From the NCBI RefSeq assembly GCF_038002965.1, contig NZ_JBBOOE010000002.1, forward strand, positions 248,001-312,000: a stretch of 64,000 nucleotides of DNA, read 5' to 3'. The notes beneath the pieces were generated by a model. It saw only the letters and a program-made list of their open reading frames with translations. It did no database searches and was not told the DNA's origin. Shown here in pieces: positions 10,179-20,244 of the stretch (position 1 is its first letter; each line of letters starts with the position of its first letter). The position numbers and the translations under genes are program-made. This stretch comes from Robertmurraya sp. FSL R5-0851 (lineage in GTDB: Bacteria > Bacillota > Bacilli > Bacillales > Cytobacillaceae).

Positions 10179-10457
10179 TTAGCAGCAATCACTTTCATTT
10201 CCAACTAGAACAAAAGCCGTACGCTCTTCATTTAGTCCTAGAATTAGACCTTCAATATGGTCCTCAATCATTTCATCAATCGCTACCTGAATGTCGTTAA
10301 TTGTTACAACTTTATCATCTTTTTCTGGCTCATCCAGAGCCAGTCCTACCTGTGGGCGTCCTCAGCCATAGCCCGCAAAATAAACTCGAATGCTATTAAC
10401 ACTCTTATCTGCAAACACTTGTTTCAACATGTCTCGTGCTTCATTTGTAATTTGCAT
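10179..10457 (-). CDS. IscA/HesB-like protein with in-frame TGA (candidate selenoprotein)
   Basis: A 92-codon frame from ATG 10457 to TAA 10179, interrupted once by TGA at codon 32 (10364-10362). The translation reads MQITNEARDMLKQVF, IRVYFAGYG, then TGA, GRPQVGLALDEPEKDD and the C terminus NESDCC. In relatives of this small iron-sulfur-scaffold-like family the TGA position is a conserved Cys (FAG-x-GCG type), and selenocysteine-containing HesB-like proteins are a known selenoprotein group. A perfect 7-bp hairpin begins 19 bases after the TGA. The rest of the frame is undamaged. It sits between arsA and the phosphatase-like gene with its own GAGAGG site. Alternative: a nonsense mutation. Confidence 0.7.
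10325..10343 (-). promoter_or_regulatory. Candidate bacterial SECIS hairpin (HesB-like gene)
   Basis: On the minus strand CTGGCTC, loop TGGAT, GAGCCAG: a perfect 7-bp stem. The loop starts 26 bases after the TGA, within the usual bacterial SECIS spacing, and has G among its first two bases. It uses the CTG Leu codon twice, which is uncommon in AT-rich genes of this window. Confidence 0.5.
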
Positions 10458-10475
10458 TTGTATCATCCTCTCAAT

Positions 10476-12245
10476 TTATTTCAAATAATTTTTAAGTTGG
10501 TCGTACCCAATGCTTTCCTCTTTAACAACTGGTATAATTGCACATTTATTGGAGAGTTCTTTTACTCTTAATATCCATTGTTCTTCAGATGTTGCTCTAC
10601 CATTTAAGACAAGGTCCATTGTCTTAGTTGTATACAGACTTTGATTGATAACCCACCACTCGGGATTTATATCTGCTCGTTTTAAGTCATCCTGTAGACG
10701 GCTAGCTTCTAATACAGGAGTTGCCTCAGCTAACGTGACTATCACTACACTCGTTTCCTTAGGATTCCTTAAACGAGGTAGAAGCTTCTGCACACTTTCA
10801 GGTACTTCTCCCGTAGACCGTGATAGTTCCTTATGATAAGACTGTGCTGCATCTAAAAGTAACAAGGTATGTCCAGTTGGAGCCGTGTCAATGACCACAA
10901 TCTCGTCTTCTGCTCGCTCAACTACTTCTGCAAATGCTCGAAAAACGGCAATCTCTTCTGTACATGGCGAGTTTAAGTCTTCTTCTAAGTAAGCAAGACC
11001 TTCCTCATCAAGATCTTTACCAGCAGTGGCAAGGACTACCTCCTTGTACTTATCCACTTCAACCTTCGGATCAATTTGACTGATAGTTATCAGGTTATTG
11101 AGTTCTTCACCCTTAAAAATATTACCTACATGTGCAGCTGGGTCTGTTGTGGTTAAATGAACTTTATGCCCTTGTTCCACTAGACCTACTGCTATAGCTG
11201 ATGCAATCGTTGTTTTTCCAACCCCACCCTTACCCATCGTGAATATAACACGTTTGTTTTGTTGAGAGAGGTCTTCAACTAAGTCTTTCAGCTCAGGAAG
11301 GCTAATCTGCTCATTCCCCGTACTTTTAGTTTGAACGGATGGCAATATGAAATTCTTCAATAAATGTCTTAAGCTCTCTATACCCGTTAAAGAATAGGAG
11401 ACATAAGGTAACGAATATATGACAACTTTTTTAAGTTGCTCTGGCACCTCACTTAGAGCACTCCTTTGCTTCTTGTAGAAGAAAGTTGAAACCTCGTCCT
11501 CAGGCAAATACGTTTCCATCAGACCATTAACAATTAATGATTGGTTTCGAATTCCAATCTCCCTTAGCTCATTAGAGGCTCGATTTGCCTCTAATAAAGA
11601 GGATTCATCTGGTCTTGCTACAAGGACTAGCATCGTTTGCTTTGAATCGGATAAAGCTTTCATTGTTTTACTATAGAGGTCCTTCTTTTCACCAAGGCCA
11701 AATAATGGTCCTAAGCATGAAGCACCGTGAGTACTTTCTTCTAAAAAACCAGTCCAGGCTGTTGGAAGTTGGAGCAACCTTAGGGTGTGTCCCGTTGGTG
11801 CTGTATCAAAAATAATATGGTCGTAACTCTCTGTTATTTCAGGATTTCCAAGTAAGCTAGTGAATTCATCAAATGCTGCAATCTCTACGGTACAAGCACC
11901 TGACATTTGCTCCTCCATGGTTGCAACTACGCTATCAGGAAGAACACCCTTATAAGGCCCTACTACCCTTTCACGATAAGCTCTAGCTGCCTCCTCGGGA
12001 TCTAAGTTACAAGCAAACAGATTAGGCACCGTTGGAATTTCTGATGGTATATTTGTTAGTTCCACCTCTAAAACATCTTGTAAATTAGAAGCAGGGTCAG
12101 TGCTAACTAATAACACTTTTTTCCCTTCATCAGCCAAAGAAACGGCAGTTGCACAGGCAGTTGATGTTTTACCAACTCCACCTTTACCAGTGAAAAAAAG
12201 ATAGGGAGTATAGACGGCATTTTTAGGATCAAACGATTGATACAT
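10476..12245 (-). CDS. arsA: Arsenite-translocating ATPase ArsA
   Basis: A 589-aa two-domain ATPase that drives arsenite export with ArsB. Both halves have a P-loop, GKGGVGKTS near residue 19 and GKGGVGKTT near 341, and DTAPTGHTL signature segments. The metalloid-binding cysteines sit in SGACTVEIA and NSPCTEEIA. It follows arsD by 12 bases. Length and motifs are those of a complete ArsA. Confidence 0.96.
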   Translation of the reverse strand: MYQSFDPKNAVYTPYLFFTGKGGVGKTSTACATAVSLADEGKKVLLVSTDPASNLQDVLEVELTNIPSEIPTVPNLFACNLDPEEAARAYRERVVGPYKGVLPDSVVATMEEQMSGACTVEIAAFDEFTSLLGNPEITESYDHIIFDTAPTGHTLRLLQLPTAWTGFLEESTHGASCLGPLFGLGEKKDLYSKTMKALSDSKQTMLVLVARPDESSLLEANRASNELREIGIRNQSLIVNGLMETYLPEDEVSTFFYKKQRSALSEVPEQLKKVVIYSLPYVSYSLTGIESLRHLLKNFILPSVQTKSTGNEQISLPELKDLVEDLSQQNKRVIFTMGKGGVGKTTIASAIAVGLVEQGHKVHLTTTDPAAHVGNIFKGEELNNLITISQIDPKVEVDKYKEVVLATAGKDLDEEGLAYLEEDLNSPCTEEIAVFRAFAEVVERAEDEIVVIDTAPTGHTLLLLDAAQSYHKELSRSTGEVPESVQKLLPRLRNPKETSVVIVTLAEATPVLEASRLQDDLKRADINPEWWVINQSLYTTKTMDLVLNGRATSEEQWILRVKELSNKCAIIPVVKEESIGYDQLKNYLK

Positions 12246-12257
12246 ATCTCTTCTCTC

Positions 12258-12611
12258 CTAAACTAAATCAATTTTATTCGTTACCTTCTTTTTTTCTAAA
12301 TCTTCAACAGCGATACCAAACCATTCAGCTAATTTCTGGGTAGAAGGATACGTTTCCGATTGAACAATTTCTCCATCCACTAATGTAAGTGGGAGTGAAT
12401 CAGGTCCTTTTTCGTTTAGGTATTGAATCACTTTCTTATTTTCTGCAAATTTAGCAGGTTCGCTTGCAAGGTTAAATCTAGAAATGTCATAACCCTTTTT
12501 TTCTAAAATGAATAAAGCCGTTGCCACTCTTGTTAATTCTGGATCTACGCTTGGTCCGCAGACTCCAGTAGGACAGCAAAGAGCTGGGTCAAAAATTTCT
12601 ACTTTCGGCAT
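12258..12611 (-). CDS. arsD: Arsenite metallochaperone ArsD
   Basis: A 117-aa thioredoxin-fold chaperone that binds arsenite and hands it to ArsA. The vicinal pair LCCPTGVCGP (Cys 12, 13 and 18) is the conserved binding site. The spacing to arsA is 12 bases. A hairpin in the arsC-arsD gap (12668-12692) may set relative expression. Confidence 0.95.
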   Translation of the reverse strand: MPKVEIFDPALCCPTGVCGPSVDPELTRVATALFILEKKGYDISRFNLASEPAKFAENKKVIQYLNEKGPDSLPLTLVDGEIVQSETYPSTQKLAEWFGIAVEDLEKKKVTNKIDLV

Positions 12612-12667
12612 AAGAACACCCCTTTTAAAATTAAATAAGCATATCCTTATATATTAGGTAAAGAATT

Positions 12668-12692
12668 CCCCAGAGAGTGAGTCTCTCTGGGA
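12668..12692 (-). promoter_or_regulatory. Intra-operon hairpin between arsC and arsD
   Basis: CCCAGAGAG and CTCTCTGGG form a stem with a short loop; no strong T-run follows on the minus strand. Probably a processing or partial-attenuation element. Confidence 0.5.
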
Positions 12693-12699
12693 TGTTTGA

Positions 12700-13119
12700 T
12701 TATTTTCCTGTATCTGCGAATTGCTTAATTCTTTCACCTATTTCATCACGAACGCGTTGGAAGAATGCCCATTTTTCTTCGTCTGTTCCCTCAGCTTTAG
12801 CTGGGTCATCAAAGCCCCAGTGCTCACGCTTTACGTGTGGTGGTGTAACTGGGCAATGGTCAGCAGCGTGTCCGCAAAGTGTAACAACTAGGTCTGCATT
12901 GTTTAAGATTTCAGGATCAATTGTATCTGAAGTTTGATTTGAAATATCAATTCCTGCTTCTTTCATTGCTTTTACTGCGTTAGGATTTAATCCGTGTGCC
13001 TCTAAACCAGCACTCTTCACATCCCACTCTTCACCTAAGTGTTTCTTTGCCCATCCTTCTGCCATTTGGCTTCTGCAAGAATTTCCTGTACATAAGAAGT
13101 AAATTGTTTTTTTAGACAT
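12700..13119 (-). CDS. arsC: Arsenate reductase, thioredoxin-coupled
   Basis: A 139-aa arsenate reductase of the low-molecular-weight phosphatase fold. The catalytic loop CTGNSCRS near the N terminus contains Cys 10 and Arg 16; the second and third redox cysteines lie in [15 protein letters not shown]. Electrons come from thioredoxin, consistent with trxB in the same operon. It follows arsB by 21 bases. Confidence 0.96.
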   Translation of the reverse strand: MSKKTIYFLCTGNSCRSQMAEGWAKKHLGEEWDVKSAGLEAHGLNPNAVKAMKEAGIDISNQTSDTIDPEILNNADLVVTLCGHAADHCPVTPPHVKREHWGFDDPAKAEGTDEEKWAFFQRVRDEIGERIKQFADTGK

Positions 13120-13140
13120 GATAAGTTTCTCCTTTGTTGT

Positions 13141-14442
13141 TTAGTGTATAAATAATAACCAAATATATAAGCCAACAAGTGTGATGAACAATGTTGGGAT
13201 GGTTAAGATAATTCCAACTTTAAAGTACGAACCCCAAGAAATTTTAACTCCTTTTAGGGATAAAACATGTAACCACAATAGAGTGGCTAGAGAACCAATT
13301 GGTGTGATTTTTGGTCCCAGGTCGGAACCAATGACATTTGCATAAACAAGTGCTTCTCTAATAACGCCACTTGTATTGGTATCTGCAATGGCAAGGGCAT
13401 CAATCATAACCGTCGGCATGTTGTTCATAATCGAAGATAATATGGCTGCAATAAAGCCCATTCCAATGGTTGCTGCGAATAAACCTTGGTCTGCTGTTAC
13501 TTGAATTAAATCAGCTAACACGTTAGTTAAACCAACATTTCTTAATCCATAGACAACTACATACATTCCAATTGAAAAGAATACAATGGCCCAAGGAGCA
13601 CCTTTTACTACTGTTCCTGTATTAACAGCTGGGCTTCTTCTAGCCATTATTAAGAAGAAAATAGCCACAATTCCAGCAATGATTGATACTGGTACTCCAA
13701 TAAATTCACTAATAAAGTAACCAACTAGCAGGATTCCTAGCACTATCCAAGAAAGTCTGAACATCTTTTGATCACGAATGGCATCAACAGGCTTTTTGAG
13801 ATCTGATAAGTTATAGTCCTTCGGAAGATTTTTTCTGAAATAAAGGTACAACACTAAGATGCTAGCACCTAGCGAGAAGAAGTTTGGAATGATCATTCTC
13901 GATGCATATTCAGCAAATCCAATACCAAAGAAGTCTGCAGAAACGATGTTCACTAGGTTACTAACGACTAATGGTAAACTCGTTGTATCAGCGATAAATC
14001 CACTAGCAATAATGAAAGGGAACACCATTTTTTCATCAAATTTCAGATTGCGTACCATGGCTAAGACGATTGGTGTTAAGATTAGTGCCGCCCCATCATT
14101 TGCGAAAAATGCTGCGACTAGTGCTCCAAGGATGGAAACGTAAATAAACATCCTTATTCCATTACCTTTAGCTGCTCTAGCCATATGAAGAGCTGACCAC
14201 TCAAAGAAACCAATTTCATCTAAAATGAGTGAAATAATAATAATTGCAATAAAAGCTAAAGTCGCATTCCAGACAATGGATGTCACATCTACAACATCAT
14301 TAAAATCAACTACTCCGACTAGAAGCGCCAGTATCGCTCCTCCGCAGGCTGACCATCCAATGGAAAGACCTTTTGGTTGCCAGATTACTAATACTAATGT
14401 AACTAAAAAAATCAATGATGCTAATACTACCTCTGTCACCAC
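13141..14442 (-). CDS. arsB: Arsenite efflux pump ArsB
   Basis: A 433-aa membrane protein with about 12 hydrophobic segments, of the ArsB/NhaD ion-transporter family, exporting arsenite and antimonite. Typical segments include [29 protein letters not shown] and [14 protein letters not shown]. Start is GTG; two adjacent GTG codons (14442, 14439) are both possible after AGGGGG. It follows arsR by 11 bases. Confidence 0.94.
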   Translation of the reverse strand: MVTEVVLASLIFLVTLVLVIWQPKGLSIGWSACGGAILALLVGVVDFNDVVDVTSIVWNATLAFIAIIIISLILDEIGFFEWSALHMARAAKGNGIRMFIYVSILGALVAAFFANDGAALILTPIVLAMVRNLKFDEKMVFPFIIASGFIADTTSLPLVVSNLVNIVSADFFGIGFAEYASRMIIPNFFSLGASILVLYLYFRKNLPKDYNLSDLKKPVDAIRDQKMFRLSWIVLGILLVGYFISEFIGVPVSIIAGIVAIFFLIMARRSPAVNTGTVVKGAPWAIVFFSIGMYVVVYGLRNVGLTNVLADLIQVTADQGLFAATIGMGFIAAILSSIMNNMPTVMIDALAIADTNTSGVIREALVYANVIGSDLGPKITPIGSLATLLWLHVLSLKGVKISWGSYFKVGIILTIPTLFITLVGLYIWLLFIH

Positions 14443-14453
14443 ATAACCCCCTA

Positions 14454-14804
14454 TTACGAATCACATGAGATACGTAATCCCTGCTCTTCTAATTCCTGTA
14501 ACTTAAAATCTTGATTCGGAAGATGCTGTAGCAAGTTTTGAACAAAGGCATAGAACTCACTGTCTTTATTTAGGGAATAGATGATCCATTGACCTCTTCT
14601 TGTTTCTCGGACAATCCCTGCATCCTTCAACTTGCGTACATGTTGACTAATAGCAGGTTGGCTAGTTTTAAAAATTTCTACAAACTCACATACACAGCAA
14701 TCATTGGAGTCAAGTATCTTAACCATAGTTAATCTTGTCTTATCACCTAAAAGCTTTAAGATGGTTGCTGCCTTTTCTATTTCCACTGTTGTGGATACTT
14801 GCAT
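14454..14804 (-). CDS. arsR: Arsenical repressor ArsR
   Basis: A 116-aa ArsR/SmtB winged-helix repressor. The recognition helix region ([13 protein letters not shown]) is preceded by NDCCVCEF, which provides the arsenite-sensing cysteines. The ATG at 14804 is nine bases from AGGAGG. It heads the operon and should bind the ATCAA/TTGAT site upstream. Confidence 0.94.
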   Translation of the reverse strand: MQVSTTVEIEKAATILKLLGDKTRLTMVKILDSNDCCVCEFVEIFKTSQPAISQHVRKLKDAGIVRETRRGQWIIYSLNKDSEFYAFVQNLLQHLPNQDFKLQELEEQGLRISCDS

Positions 14805-14842
14805 GAGAAACACCTCCTATATCAATTAGTGTTTATATAATA

Positions 14843-14857
14843 ATCAACTTATTTGAT
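14843..14857. promoter_or_regulatory. Candidate ArsR operator
   Basis: ATCAA (14843-14847) and TTGAT (14853-14857) form an inverted repeat 39 bases upstream of arsR, the pattern recognised by Bacillus-type ArsR. Confidence 0.6.
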
Positions 14858-15156
14858 CCCTTAATGGGTAGTATTTGTTATGTTCTGTTCCATAATTCAA
14901 ACTATCAAATATGCTAATCACTATATAATCATTTGCTTATATAATAGTATGCTTATTTATTAATTTCAATAGTAACTTTGTAAAGGTTTTGTAAAGAACG
15001 AGATTCGGTGAAACAAAAAAATCCCTATATTAAGGGATTCCTTGGCACTTGGATTTATAATTTATAAAAAGAACACAAATTCCCCATTTTTAAGTTCATA
15101 AACACTTCCGAAGGATGGAAAAGATATATTCCTCATAAAAAAGTTAGTTACTATGC
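14858..15156. other. Spacer between arsR promoter and acr3 operon end
   Basis: AT-rich, no gene. It holds the upstream part of the ars promoter region and, at 15012-15041, the terminator of the acr3 transcript. Confidence 0.5.
15012..15041 (-). terminator. Terminator of the acr3-type transcript
   Basis: AATCCCT (15020-15026) pairs with AGGGATT (15033-15039); read on the minus strand it is followed by TTTTTG. Confidence 0.7.
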
Positions 15157-16152
15157 TTAATTTTCCGCTTTTGAATTAGTATGATCTTTCAGTATAAGAT
15201 TTGGTATAGCCTTGATATAGAATAATTCTCCTATTAACTCCACGATAGTCTGTGTAACAATCACAGCTGAAGCTAACGTTGCCCATGACTGAGGTAAAGC
15301 TAAAGCTAATGGAAGAACTACAAGAGAGTTCCTTGTCCCAGTACTAAAGATTAATGTTCTTCCTGAACCGTTATCTAATTTGAACGCATATGCGATAAGA
15401 CGAGATACAATTGGTGTAATAATTAAAAATAAAATATATATAGGAATTACGCGTACAATTATCTCGAAATCACTATATACCTTGCCAATTTGCGAAGCTA
15501 CTACCACAATTAATACCAAAGCCATAAATGGGACGGGCAACCATGTTGTAAGATCTATTGCCTTCTCACCAATGGTATTCTTTTTAGCCCATAATTGAGT
15601 GATTACGGCAAGTATTAGAGGCGCAACTATTAGTAATAAAAAAGCTTCTAGGAATGGTTCTAAATGAACAACTTCTACCATCTCTTCACCTATAATTAGC
15701 CATAAATACACAGGAAGTAATAGCATTTGTACTACAAACAAAATAGGCGTTGAAGCTAACATCAATTTCTCATTCCCCTTCCCAAGTTGAGTAAAGACTA
15801 TTACGTAGTCAATACAAGGAGTAAGTAAAACCAAACAAACACCTAATAAAATTGGAGGTGATTGAGGAAATATTGTTGTTAATATCCATACAATTATGGG
15901 GACAGCTATAAAATTTCCAGTTAGTAATGCCACCATGAATCTGAGATTTGAAATTGCCTCACGCAGTTTCAAGAATGGAATTTGGGCAAACATTCCAAAC
16001 ATGAGAATAGCTATGAGTGGCGAAATAGTCCAGTCTAAGCTATTAGCTAAATTCTCGTTTGTGATACCTAGAACTCCTCCAAATATAAGAGAAATACCAT
16101 ATATCCAAATTTGTTGATTTTCTAATTTTTCCCTAGTAATAATTATGTTCAA
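15157..16152 (-). CDS. Acr3-like arsenite permease (SBF family)
   Basis: A 331-aa membrane protein with about 10 hydrophobic helices, of the bile acid/sodium symporter superfamily that includes Acr3. The segment LVLLTPCIDYVIVFTQLGKG carries the conserved Cys in a helix break, as in Acr3-like arsenic resistance proteins. The start is taken as TTG 16152, close after GAGGGGAG, which is an imperfect spacing; a downstream start cannot be excluded. It would export arsenite in parallel with ArsAB. Confidence 0.8.
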   Translation of the reverse strand: MNIIITREKLENQQIWIYGISLIFGGVLGITNENLANSLDWTISPLIAILMFGMFAQIPFLKLREAISNLRFMVALLTGNFIAVPIIVWILTTIFPQSPPILLGVCLVLLTPCIDYVIVFTQLGKGNEKLMLASTPILFVVQMLLLPVYLWLIIGEEMVEVVHLEPFLEAFLLLIVAPLILAVITQLWAKKNTIGEKAIDLTTWLPVPFMALVLIVVVASQIGKVYSDFEIIVRVIPIYILFLIITPIVSRLIAYAFKLDNGSGRTLIFSTGTRNSLVVLPLALALPQSWATLASAVIVTQTIVELIGELFYIKAIPNLILKDHTNSKAEN

Positions 16153-16251
16153 ACTCCCCTCATTGATATTACATTCCTCGCCATCAATTTAAGCTAAACC
16201 AGCTAATAAAAAAATCAATGCTACACTAAACAAAATATTATCGCCCTTCCT

Positions 16252-16734
16252 TCACTTTTTCCCACAACAAGTGCCATTTGAATTAACCTTTGGAAAAGCT
16301 AAATCGACTATCTTGTTTTTAATAAAAGGATCGATTTCTTCAGGTAACTGATTTAATTTATAAAATTTCGCTTCTATTTCTTGATTGCTATCAGGTTTTA
16401 TTTCTCCTTCGTACTCGGTACATAAATAACCAATGACAACCGTTTGATACTCATCTCCACTTTCCTCGACACGATTTATTAATGCCTTACCTGAATAGAC
16501 ACCAAATAATTTTATCGACTTTATCCTTATGCCTATTTCTTCTAAGACATTTCGTGTAATACATTCTTCCACTGACTCATTTAACTGCAATATTCCACCC
16601 GGAACTCCCCAAGTTGCACCTGAATATCTACTCAATAAAACTTCTCCATAATTATTAACGATAACTACACTTGGTCGTATAATTATTAATGGAGAATTTC
16701 CGATCATTTCTCTTAAGTCTTCACAATAACCCAT
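16252..16734 (-). CDS. Nudix hydrolase with altered Nudix box and CC tail
   Basis: About 160 aa from ATG 16734 (AAGGAG eight bases upstream). The Nudix box is GGILQLNESVEECITRN followed by VLEEIGI: it keeps the glycine, the central E and the EE pair but has Asn where the first Glu of REUXEE normally sits. The C terminus is GTCCGKK, a vicinal cysteine pair as in several neighbours. It precedes the Acr3-like gene by 100 bases on the same strand. Nucleotide-type substrate unknown. Confidence 0.75.
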   Translation of the reverse strand: MGYCEDLREMIGNSPLIIIRPSVVIVNNYGEVLLSRYSGATWGVPGGILQLNESVEECITRNVLEEIGIRIKSIKLFGVYSGKALINRVEESGDEYQTVVIGYLCTEYEGEIKPDSNQEIEAKFYKLNQLPEEIDPFIKNKIVDLAFPKVNSNGTCCGKK

Positions 16735-16909
16735 AAATACCACTCCTTCTGGTGATTTTTTTAAAGAAACAATTTGCAGATATATTAATAGAGTAACCTA
16801 CTACTTTTTAGCCGTAATTAGTTAGTCGCTTTATATCCTCATATTACCACTTTTTAACCTACGTTACTTGAAGAAGAAAAATACCGTGTGTTCCACTAAT
16901 GCACCCGAT

Positions 16910-16939
16910 GAATAAATAAAAGCTCCGAAAAGGAGCTTT
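16910..16939 (-). terminator. Terminator of the mer operon
   Basis: AAAGCTCC (16919-16926) pairs with GGAGCTTT (16932-16939), followed on the minus strand by TTATTTATTC. It overlaps the end of merA. Confidence 0.75.
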
Positions 16940-18833
16940 AACCTGCACAACAAGATAATTTCGAAACATCTTTATCAAAAGTTAGGGCAGCCAGCTTCAA
17001 TCCTTCTGCCATTGTTAGATATGGAGCCATCGTTTCTTTCAGATCTCCAACAGTTAAACCGAATTTAACAGCTAATGTTGCTGCATAAATTACGTCTCCT
17101 GCGTTTTCTGCCACTACATGCGCCCCTAACACTTTCAATGTTTTCGCGTCTGCCACTAATTTGAAAACACCTGTTGTTTCCCGGTTGACGAGCGCTCTTG
17201 GAACAGCCTCCAATGGCAAGACTGATGTTTTCACTTCATATCCATTTTCTTTTGCCTGTTGCTCTGTTAAACCAACAGTTGCAATCGATGGTGAAGTAAA
17301 CGTAACACCCGGAACTACATCTAAATTCACCTTTTGATTTAGTTCGCCAATTGCATTACGGGCAGCAAGTCCACCTTCATAAGCAGCTACATAAACAAAT
17401 TGGGGACCGAAAGTGACATCTCCAGCTGAATAAATCTGTGAATTGGTCGTTTTAAGATAATCATTAATGACAATTTCACCACGGGAGCCAACCTCAACGC
17501 CTGCAGCATGTAAATTTAATGATTCTGTATTCGGTTTTCTTCCAGTGGCAATTAGTAATTGTTCCGCTTCAATAATTCGCTTTTTACCATTTATCTCAAC
17601 ATACACTTTTTTAATATCTCCATCTTGCTCAACTCGTTCATAGGTTGCACCTGTTACTAAATTAATTCCCTGTTCTATTAAGGCCTTCGTAATAGCTTCA
17701 GAAATCTCTGGATCATATTCTTTTAATAAACGCTCACTTCTTAGTATTAAGGTAACTTCTGAGCCGAGATTATGAAATAGTTGTCCTAATTCTAAACCAA
17801 TATATCCTGAACCAATCACGGTAAGACGATTTGGAACCTTCTTTAATTCCAATAAGTTAGTGTTTGTTAAATAGTCTACTTCGTCTAATCCAGGAATATC
17901 AGGTACAGTTGGAGAAGCACCTGTAGCTATTAAAAATCTTTTGGCTGTTAATTGAGTGCCATTTACTTCAACTGTATTTTCATTTACGAATTTTGCTTCA
18001 CCTTTTATTAATTCAAAACCATAATCATCAATTAAATTCACATATTTTTCATTTCGCATCTCGGTTACTAAATCATTCTTTTGTTTTATTAATGGCGCTA
18101 AATCAACATTTGAAGCCGAAGTGTGTAATCCCACAAATGGATTATTTTTTGCTAGATGATTGATTTCCCCTGCTCTTAATAAGGTCTTGGATGGAACGCA
18201 TCCGACATTAACGCAAGTTCCACCCACCGTTCCACGCTCAATCATAGCCACTTTTGCGTTCAAAGCAACGGCTTCAATGGCAGATGAAAAGGCAGCTCCA
18301 CCAGAACCGATGATGATGTAATCATAATCATAGTTACCTGCATCATTTAAACTTATATCTATCCTTTTGTCCGATTGCACTTGTATTTCTTCTGCTTCGC
18401 CCGGTTGATATTTTGCATCAACAATGGCTTGTTTCGCTGATCCAACCCCTATATCATTCGGAAGCTCAAATACAGCTTCACCACGTCGAAAATCGGCATT
18501 AATCCCCTTTGCACCAATATTTTCAAGGGCAACAGCAACGTGTTCTTCACATCCTGTGCATGTCATTCCTTCAACTTTTAACCGATATTTTTTCAATAAA
18601 TTCGTCTTTTGTTCCGATTGTAATTCTTCTGCTTCTCCTGGATGATAGTTTGCTTCAGCAATCGCCTTTTTGGCAGCTTTAACCTCCACGTGATCTGGAA
18701 GTTGAAATACAGCTTCTTCACGGCGAAAATCAACTTCAATCGCTTTTGCACCCAAGTTTTCAAGAGCAACAGATAAATGCTGTTCACAACCAGTACATGT
18801 CATTCCTTGCACATTTAATCGATATTTTTTCAT
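16938..18833 (-). CDS. merA: Mercuric reductase MerA with two N-terminal HMA domains
   Basis: A 631-aa flavoprotein reducing Hg(II) to Hg(0) with NADPH. Two tandem heavy-metal-associated domains each carry GMTCTGC (residues 9-15 and about 88-94). The reductase core has [11 protein letters not shown], the redox-active [12 protein letters not shown], the NADPH site [11 protein letters not shown] and GRKPNTESL. The C-terminal KLSCCAG delivers mercury to the active site of the partner subunit. Double HMA domains are typical of Bacillus MerA. Last gene of the operon. Confidence 0.97.
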   Translation of the reverse strand: MKKYRLNVQGMTCTGCEQHLSVALENLGAKAIEVDFRREEAVFQLPDHVEVKAAKKAIAEANYHPGEAEELQSEQKTNLLKKYRLKVEGMTCTGCEEHVAVALENIGAKGINADFRRGEAVFELPNDIGVGSAKQAIVDAKYQPGEAEEIQVQSDKRIDISLNDAGNYDYDYIIIGSGGAAFSSAIEAVALNAKVAMIERGTVGGTCVNVGCVPSKTLLRAGEINHLAKNNPFVGLHTSASNVDLAPLIKQKNDLVTEMRNEKYVNLIDDYGFELIKGEAKFVNENTVEVNGTQLTAKRFLIATGASPTVPDIPGLDEVDYLTNTNLLELKKVPNRLTVIGSGYIGLELGQLFHNLGSEVTLILRSERLLKEYDPEISEAITKALIEQGINLVTGATYERVEQDGDIKKVYVEINGKKRIIEAEQLLIATGRKPNTESLNLHAAGVEVGSRGEIVINDYLKTTNSQIYSAGDVTFGPQFVYVAAYEGGLAARNAIGELNQKVNLDVVPGVTFTSPSIATVGLTEQQAKENGYEVKTSVLPLEAVPRALVNRETTGVFKLVADAKTLKVLGAHVVAENAGDVIYAATLAVKFGLTVGDLKETMAPYLTMAEGLKLAALTFDKDVSKLSCCAG

Positions 18834-18846
18834 GGTAAACCTCCTT

Positions 18847-19215
18847 TTACTCGACGGGAAGACCTAAGTCTAAAACTGCCGTCTTAATTGCATCTAAATT
18901 TGTTTTAGTTTCATCAAAAGAAACCGTTACTTCTGCTGTGCTTCCGTTGACTTTAACAGCTGTTGTGCCAGCACCATCTACTTGTGCAACGGCATCTTCC
19001 ACAACAGATGGAGGGCAGCAATCCATTCCTGCCATAACCAAGAAAGTCCCAGTCTTATCGTTTTCAGTAATAGTTTTTACATCCTTCTCTAAATTCATAG
19101 CAACTGTATTCAAGTCACTCTTTGTTACCGATACTTTTTCTTGTTTGTTACTACACGCAATAACTACCAACAAAAGGGATAATACCACCATGGACGTGAT
19201 TATCTGTACTTTCAT
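18847..19215 (-). CDS. MerP-like mercury-binding lipoprotein
   Basis: About 122 aa from ATG 19215. A signal sequence with lipobox VVIAC gives a membrane-anchored extracytoplasmic protein, suited to a Gram-positive host. The mature part is an HMA-like fold with GMDCCPP in place of the usual GMTCxxC, so the metal site is a vicinal Cys pair. It lies between merT and merA and probably passes Hg(II) to MerT. Confidence 0.85.
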   Translation of the reverse strand: MKVQIITSMVVLSLLLVVIACSNKQEKVSVTKSDLNTVAMNLEKDVKTITENDKTGTFLVMAGMDCCPPSVVEDAVAQVDGAGTTAVKVNGSTAEVTVSFDETKTNLDAIKTAVLDLGLPVE

Positions 19216-19233
19216 ATAAAGCACCCCATTTTT

Positions 19234-19536
19234 TTATATTCCCCCTTCAACGATGAATAAAAAAAGAAACATGCCAAAAACAAAAAACGTCGTGATCCAT
19301 AATCCAATAACAGAACTTTTTCTTTTTCCCTTGCTCCCATAAACCATATAAAAGGAGTATGCAAGCAATACAATGGTAACGATGCTAAACAATAACCGGT
19401 ATTTTAAAGAGTAGAATGCGAACGCGCCTGCAAACCCGGTAAGTCCAAGGGGAATCAAGATTAAAGGACCCAAACAACAACCAGCCATAACAAAAGCTGA
19501 AAACATAGTGGCTACTTGCGAGACTTTTCCCTTCAT
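19234..19536 (-). CDS. merT: Mercuric transport protein MerT-like
   Basis: About 100 aa with three hydrophobic segments. The first contains the vicinal pair in MAGCCLGPLIL, the site that receives Hg(II). The ATG at 19536 overlaps the merE-like stop codon by four bases (ATGA), indicating translational coupling. Confidence 0.85.
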   Translation of the reverse strand: MKGKVSQVATMFSAFVMAGCCLGPLILIPLGLTGFAGAFAFYSLKYRLLFSIVTIVLLAYSFYMVYGSKGKRKSSVIGLWITTFFVFGMFLFLFIVEGGI

Positions 19537-19802
19537 GACTTGAACCTTTCCATACTGCAACAATCATGTGTGGTTGTATCTTTCTTTGTTTCCTTTTGTA
19601 TTTCAGGTTCAAGTTTCCTCCAACCCTTTAAAAGAGCAAAGACAAACAAAAGACCCATCAAGATGAAAATTAAATCTTTATATTCCGTGAAGTATGACCC
19701 AAGTGCTGTTCCTGCAATCAACGGAAGTAGTATAAACAGATGACACGGGCATGTAATGAGCGCGACAAGAAACCAACCTGAACTTTTTATTGTGTTTTTC
19801 AT
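19533..19802 (-). CDS. MerE-like mercury transporter
   Basis: An 89-aa protein with two membrane helices. TCPCHLFILLPLIAGTA matches the CPC-containing first helix of MerE proteins; a further CC lies near the C terminus (HDCCSM). It is the first structural gene after merR and overlaps merT. Confidence 0.8.
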   Translation of the reverse strand: MKNTIKSSGWFLVALITCPCHLFILLPLIAGTALGSYFTEYKDLIFILMGLLFVFALLKGWRKLEPEIQKETKKDTTTHDCCSMERFKS

Positions 19803-19815
19803 TCTGTTTCACCTC

Positions 19816-20214
19816 TTATTTTTTCAACAGTGTTTCAATAATAGGGCATTCATAAATATCTTTGTTTTCAGGACATCTTTCTTTAAGATCTATCAACATT
19901 TGTTCAATTCTTTTCAAATCTTCAATTTTACGCTGAATGTCCTCTATCTTAAGAACAGTGAAATCATACATATCACGGCACTTTACTTCATCACGATCAA
20001 CGACCCCTAGCAATTTATCGATTTCATTTAAAGTAAATCCCAATTCCTGCATCCGTTTTATGAAATGTAATCGATCGACCGTTTGTTGGGAATACATTCG
20101 GTATCCTTTTTCGGTACGTTCAGGTTCTGGAATTAAGCCTAAACGCTCATAATACCGAATGGTTTCTTTATTAACACCGCACTTGTCAGCCAGTTCTCCG
20201 ATACGAAACTGCAT
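19816..20214 (-). CDS. merR: Mercury-responsive regulator MerR
   Basis: About 132 aa. MerR-type HTH at the N terminus (GELADKCGVNKETIRYYERL), a dimerisation helix and the three Hg(II) ligands: Cys in EVKCRDMYD, and the two in ERCPENKDIYECP. The ATG at 20214 is used. It is the first gene of the operon and should act at 20245-20266. Confidence 0.95.
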   Translation of the reverse strand: MQFRIGELADKCGVNKETIRYYERLGLIPEPERTEKGYRMYSQQTVDRLHFIKRMQELGFTLNEIDKLLGVVDRDEVKCRDMYDFTVLKIEDIQRKIEDLKRIEQMLIDLKERCPENKDIYECPIIETLLKK

Positions 20215-20244
20215 ATGTCTCACCTCACCTCACTAACTGCATAT

